A DNA stretch of 35,677 bases from the NCBI GenBank assembly GCA_943914355.1, contig CALUBS010000024.1, forward strand, positions 1-35,677, in the 5' to 3' direction. Both the position numbers and the translations under genes were made by a program. Below are positions 32,146-35,677 of this stretch, piece after piece. The notes under the pieces were generated by a model. The model had not been told where the DNA came from. It searched no databases and saw only the letters and a list, made by a program, of their open reading frames with translations. Origin of the DNA: an uncultured Corynebacterium sp. GTDB lineage: Bacteria; Actinomycetota; Actinomycetes; Mycobacteriales; Mycobacteriaceae. Positions within the stretch are counted from its first letter, which is position 1. Each line of letters starts with the position of its first letter.

Positions 32146-35100
32146 GTGGCCAATTCCGCCCTTCCATCGTTCGACAAGATTTTGGTAGCCAACCGCGGTG
32201 AAATCGCCGTGCGTGCTTTCCGCGCTGCCTTTGAAACGGGGGCGAAGACCGTCGCCGTCTATCCTCGTGAAGATCGCAACTCCTTCCACCGCGCCTTTGC
32301 GGATGAGGCGGTGCGCATTGGTGATGAGGGACAGCCCGTCAAGGCATACCTCGATATCGAGGAAATCATCCGCGCTGCCAAGAAGTCTGAGGCGGATGCT
32401 ATCTATCCGGGTTACGGCTTCTTGTCCGAGCGCGCCGATTTGGCCCGCGCCTGCGAGGACAATGGCATTAAGTTCATTGGTCCTACCCCGGGCACGCTGG
32501 ATCTCACCGGTGATAAATCCGCTGCGGTTAACGCTGCGAAGGAAGCAGGGCTGCCGACGCTGCAGGACTCGGAGCCGACCACGGACATCGATAAGCTGGT
32601 GGCAGACGCCGGTGACTTCAGCTTCCCAGTCTTTGTCAAGGCCGTCTCTGGCGGTGGCGGGCGCGGTATGCGCTACGTGGAATCGGAATCTGAGCTGCGC
32701 GAACGGGCGGCAGAAGCCTCACGCGAGGCCGAGGCGGCGTTTGGCGATGGCAGCGTGTACCTCGAGACCGCGGTGATTAATCCACAACACATTGAGGTGC
32801 AGGTGCTCGCGGATTCCCAGGGCAACGTCATCCACCTTTTTGAGCGTGATTGCTCCGTGCAGCGCCGCCACCAGAAGGTCGTAGAAATCGCTCCCGCGCC
32901 ATCGCTGGATTCGGAGCTGCGAGAGCGCATCTGCCAGGATGCCGTGAACTTCTGCGAGCACATCAACTATGAAGGTGCCGGCACAGTGGAGTTCCTCGTG
33001 GATGAGCGCGGCAACCACGTATTCATTGAGATGAACCCCCGCGTGCAGGTGGAGCACACCGTGACCGAGGAGGTTACCGGTGTGGACATCGTCAAGGCAC
33101 AGATGAATATCGCCGCCGGGGCTTCTTTGGAAGACATCAACCTGTCGCAAGAAAATATCACCATTACCGGCTCCGCATTGCAGTGCCGCATTACTACCGA
33201 AGACCCGAATAACGGCTTCCGTCCAGATACGGGTACGTTGACTGCGTACCGCTCGCCGGGTGGCGCTGGTGTGCGCTTGGACGGTGCGACCTCCGTGGGT
33301 GCTGAGGTATCGCCCAACTTCGACTCCCTGTTGGTGAAGATGACCTGCCGCGGCACCACGTTCGAGCAGGCCGTCCACCGTGCCCGCCGCGCGCTGAACG
33401 AGTTCCACGTCTCCGGCGTGGCCACCAATATCGGCTTCCTGCGCGCGTTGCTCAATGAGTCCGACTTCGTCAATACCCGCGTCGATACCGGGTTCATTAC
33501 CGAGCACCCGGATCTGCTCAAGGCGCCACCGGCGGTAGATGAGTCCGGACGTATCCTGGACTACATCGCGGATGTCACCGTGAATAAGCCCAATGGTGAT
33601 AGGCCCACCGCGTTGCGCCCGTTTGATAAGCTGCCGAAGTTCAATGCGGAAGAGCCGCTCCCGCGTGGTTCCCGCGATGACCTCTTGGAGCTGGGGCCGC
33701 AGAAGTACGCGGAAAAGATTCGCGCTCAAGAGCCTTTGATGGTCACGGATACGACGTTCCGCGATGCCCACCAGTCCCTGCTTGCTACCCGTGTGCGCAG
33801 CACCGCCTTGGTGTCTGCGGCAGAGGCCGTGGCGCGCCTGACCCCAGACCTCTTCTCGGTGGAGGCGTGGGGCGGTGCTACCTACGATGTGGCCATGCGC
33901 TTCCTCCACGAGGATCCCTGGGTGCGCCTGGATCTGCTGCGCGAGGCCATGCCGAACCAGAACATCCAGATGCTCCTGCGCGGGCGCAATACCGTGGGTT
34001 ATACCCCGTACCCGGATTCGGTCTGCCGCTCCTTCGTGCAGGAAGCAGCCAAGTCTGGTGTGGATGTCTTCCGCATTTTCGATGCACTTAACGATGTCTC
34101 CCAGATGCGCCCCGCCATCGACGCCGTGCTCGAGACGAATACCACCGTGGCCGAGGTGGCCATGGCGTATTCCGGTGACCTTTCTTCGCCGAAGGAAGAC
34201 CTCTACACCTTGGATTACTACTTGAAGCTCGCCGAGCAGATCGTAGAATCCGGCGCGCACATCCTGGCCGTTAAGGACATGGCGGGACTGTTGCGCCCAG
34301 AGGCCGCGCACACCCTGGTCACGGCGCTGCGCAAGGAATTCGACCTGCCGGTCCACGTCCACACGCACGATACCGCCGGTGGACAGATCGCTACCTACTT
34401 CGCGGCGGCGCGCGCCGGTGCCGATATTGTCGATGGCGCCTCGGCGCCGCTGGCTGGCACCACGTCGCAGCCTTCGCTTTCCGCGCTCATCGCCGCGTTC
34501 GCCAACTCCAAGCGCGATACTGGAATCGACCTGCAAGCGGTCTCGGACTTGGAGCCGTACTGGGAGGCCGTGCGCCAGCTGTACGCCCCGTTTGAAAACG
34601 GCATTCCTGGCCCGACCGGCCGGGTGTACAAGCACGAGATTCCGGGTGGTCAGCTGTCGAACCTGCGCGCGCAGGCTGTGGCATTGGGCCTCGCGGATCG
34701 CTTCGAGGTCATCGAGGATAACTACGCCGCCGTCAACGAGATGCTGGGTCGCCCTACCAAGGTCACCCCGTCCTCCAAGGTGGTGGGTGACCTGGCGCTC
34801 CACCTCGTGGGCACCGGCGTTTCTCCGGAAGACTTTGCGGCGAACCCGACGAAGTACGATATCCCGGATTCCGTGGATCAATTCCTCCGCGGCCAGCTGG
34901 GTACCCCTCCGGGTGGCTGGCCGGAGCTGCGCGATAAGGTCCTCGATGGCCGCGCCGAAACCGGTGCGCAGATTAACGATGTCCCGGCAGAGGAGCAGCC
35001 GCACCTGGAGTCGGATAACTCGGATGAGCGCCGCGCCAGCCTGAACCGCCTGCTCTTCCCCAAGCAGTTCGAGGAATTCAACGAGTTCCGCCGCAAGTAC

Positions 35101-35577
35101 GGCAATACCGAGGCGCTGACGGATACGACCTTCTTCTACGGCCTGACCGAAGGCGAAGAAAAGGTGGTGCACTTCTTCCCAGAAGATTCCACCGATCGCT
35201 CCGACCTTAAGCAGATCGTGGTGCGCCTCGATGCTGTGGGTGAGCCGGATGAGAAGGGCATGCGCAATGTTGTGCTCAACGTCAACGGCCAAATCCGCCC
35301 GATGAAGGTGCGCGATGAAAACGCCGAATCCACCGTGGCCACGGTGGAGAAGGCGGACCCGTCCAATGACGGCCACGTAGCGGCCCCGTTCGCCGGTGTG
35401 GTCAACCCCACGGCAGAGCCAGGCGACGAGGTCAAGGCCGGCGACCAAATCGCGGTCATCGAGGCCATGAAGATGGAAGCTTCCATTTCCGCCACCAAGG
35501 ATGGTGTGGTGGACCGCGTGGCCATTGGCCAGGCCACCAAGGTGGAAGGCGGCGACCTCATCGCCGTAATCAAGTAG
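32146..35577 (+). CDS. pyc: Pyruvate carboxylase (biotin-dependent)
   Basis: Pyruvate carboxylase converts pyruvate, bicarbonate and ATP to oxaloacetate, the main anaplerotic reaction in corynebacteria. The 1,143-residue single chain holds the biotin carboxylase domain (about 1-460; KILVANRGEIAVRAFRA, PGYGFLSERADLA, the ATP-grasp loop KAVSGGGGRGMRY and EMNPRVQVEHTVTEE), the carboxyltransferase domain (about 530-830; VTDTTFRDAHQSLLATRVRS, WGGATYDVAMRF, and HVHTHDTAGG with metal-ligand histidines) and the C-terminal biotinyl domain (about 1060-1143; AAPFAGVVNPTAEPGDEV and EAMKMEA with biotin-accepting Lys1109). Length and layout match the C. glutamicum enzyme. The GTG at 32146 is set by the AAAGGA RBS and family alignment. 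Confidence 0.97.
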   Translation: MANSALPSFDKILVANRGEIAVRAFRAAFETGAKTVAVYPREDRNSFHRAFADEAVRIGDEGQPVKAYLDIEEIIRAAKKSEADAIYPGYGFLSERADLARACEDNGIKFIGPTPGTLDLTGDKSAAVNAAKEAGLPTLQDSEPTTDIDKLVADAGDFSFPVFVKAVSGGGGRGMRYVESESELRERAAEASREAEAAFGDGSVYLETAVINPQHIEVQVLADSQGNVIHLFERDCSVQRRHQKVVEIAPAPSLDSELRERICQDAVNFCEHINYEGAGTVEFLVDERGNHVFIEMNPRVQVEHTVTEEVTGVDIVKAQMNIAAGASLEDINLSQENITITGSALQCRITTEDPNNGFRPDTGTLTAYRSPGGAGVRLDGATSVGAEVSPNFDSLLVKMTCRGTTFEQAVHRARRALNEFHVSGVATNIGFLRALLNESDFVNTRVDTGFITEHPDLLKAPPAVDESGRILDYIADVTVNKPNGDRPTALRPFDKLPKFNAEEPLPRGSRDDLLELGPQKYAEKIRAQEPLMVTDTTFRDAHQSLLATRVRSTALVSAAEAVARLTPDLFSVEAWGGATYDVAMRFLHEDPWVRLDLLREAMPNQNIQMLLRGRNTVGYTPYPDSVCRSFVQEAAKSGVDVFRIFDALNDVSQMRPAIDAVLETNTTVAEVAMAYSGDLSSPKEDLYTLDYYLKLAEQIVESGAHILAVKDMAGLLRPEAAHTLVTALRKEFDLPVHVHTHDTAGGQIATYFAAARAGADIVDGASAPLAGTTSQPSLSALIAAFANSKRDTGIDLQAVSDLEPYWEAVRQLYAPFENGIPGPTGRVYKHEIPGGQLSNLRAQAVALGLADRFEVIEDNYAAVNEMLGRPTKVTPSSKVVGDLALHLVGTGVSPEDFAANPTKYDIPDSVDQFLRGQLGTPPGGWPELRDKVLDGRAETGAQINDVPAEEQPHLESDNSDERRASLNRLLFPKQFEEFNEFRRKYGNTEALTDTTFFYGLTEGEEKVVHFFPEDSTDRSDLKQIVVRLDAVGEPDEKGMRNVVLNVNGQIRPMKVRDENAESTVATVEKADPSNDGHVAAPFAGVVNPTAEPGDEVKAGDQIAVIEAMKMEASISATKDGVVDRVAIGQATKVEGGDLIAVIK

Positions 35578-35622
35578 CGCCGCCTAGCACAGACGTGTAA
35601 ATCCCCTCCCGGCTTGGATGAA
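35578..35622 (+). other. Short spacer after pyc
   Basis: 45 bp with no recognisable terminator before the putative insertion sequence end. Confidence 0.5.
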
Positions 35623-35677
35623 TGAACTGCTCCCCATTAGTTGGACTGAGAAATCAGTTACCGACTAGTGGGGAGTA
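35623..35677 (+). mobile_element. Probable left end of an IS3/IS150-group element
   Basis: TGAACTGCTCCCC followed by ATTAGTTGGAC fits the terminal inverted-repeat pattern TG-ACTGC-CCC---GTTGGAC of IS150-group elements (recalled). A long imperfect hairpin is formed by CTCCCCATTAGT (35630-35641) and ACTAGTGGGGAG (35664-35675) with an inner CTGA-GAAA-TCAG. The rest of the element, including its transposase, lies beyond the window. The hairpin could alternatively serve as the pyc terminator. Confidence 0.45.

Noticed and set aside
32719..35448. A 909-codon antisense frame opposite pyc.
   Set aside because: It is a codon-bias shadow of pyc; it has no domain and no expression signals.
1..35677. 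CRISPR arrays, rRNA or tRNA genes.
   Set aside because: I saw no regular spacer-repeat series, no rRNA motifs and no cloverleaf with CCA-type ends; a tRNAscan run would confirm.

Overview
The window (about 60% G+C) is chromosomal DNA of a Corynebacterium species. The assignment rests on gene content and order: pdxR/pdxST, a monomeric isocitrate dehydrogenase, prpR divergent from prpDBC, a biotin-dependent pyruvate carboxylase with closest recalled resemblance to the C. glutamicum enzyme, an LpdA-type flavoprotein, a mycothiol-era DinB-like protein, and many starts where a -10 hexamer sits only 4-8 nt before the start codon, as in leaderless actinobacterial transcripts. The species cannot be named from this sequence.

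Layout. 1-2039: vitamin B6 block, with the 5' part of pdxR (minus) divergent from pdxS-pdxT. 2036-5585: M3 oligopeptidase (tail-overlapping pdxT) and a His-rich PepSY membrane protein, both minus. 5586-7849: the accessory part of the window. It holds a 25-nt copy of the icd 3' end (5786-5810), a decayed FtsH-like peptidase remnant, and an AlbA_2/HATPase gene bracketed by two 107-bp direct repeats. 7850-10063: icd (minus). 10255-13384: MFS exporter, exonuclease III and a TRIC-type membrane protein. 13435-15165: small membrane protein, DinB-like protein and trpS, the last two joined in one open frame. 15260-19976: YihY family, a frameshifted J-like/RDD protein, an adenosine-deaminase-like pseudoenzyme, a DJ-1/PfpI protein and an HSL-type hydrolase. 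20136-22616 (minus): a protein with a duplicated domain, then an NlpC/P60 protein coupled to a WXG100-like small protein. 22674-26495: upp, XRE regulator, M20 amidohydrolase, lpdA. 26505-31601: prpR and the prpDBC methylcitrate operon. 31602-32145: a 544-bp intergenic stretch with a strong terminator, three copies of a short repeat and a Cys-rich reading frame. 32146-35577: pyc. The last 55 bases look like the end of an IS3/IS150-type element.

How genes fit together: prpDBC converts propionyl-CoA plus oxaloacetate into succinate and pyruvate, pyc refills oxaloacetate from pyruvate, and icd is the central TCA step, so the right half and the centre are anaplerotic/TCA metabolism. pdxST makes PLP. 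The most notable structure is the small genomic module at the icd 3' end: att-like duplication of the icd terminus, no integrase, one ATPase-like gene flanked by long direct repeats, and gene debris. Two possible slippage-type frame lesions (a G5 run in the DinB gene; CCCAG repeats in the RDD gene) are also worth checking.
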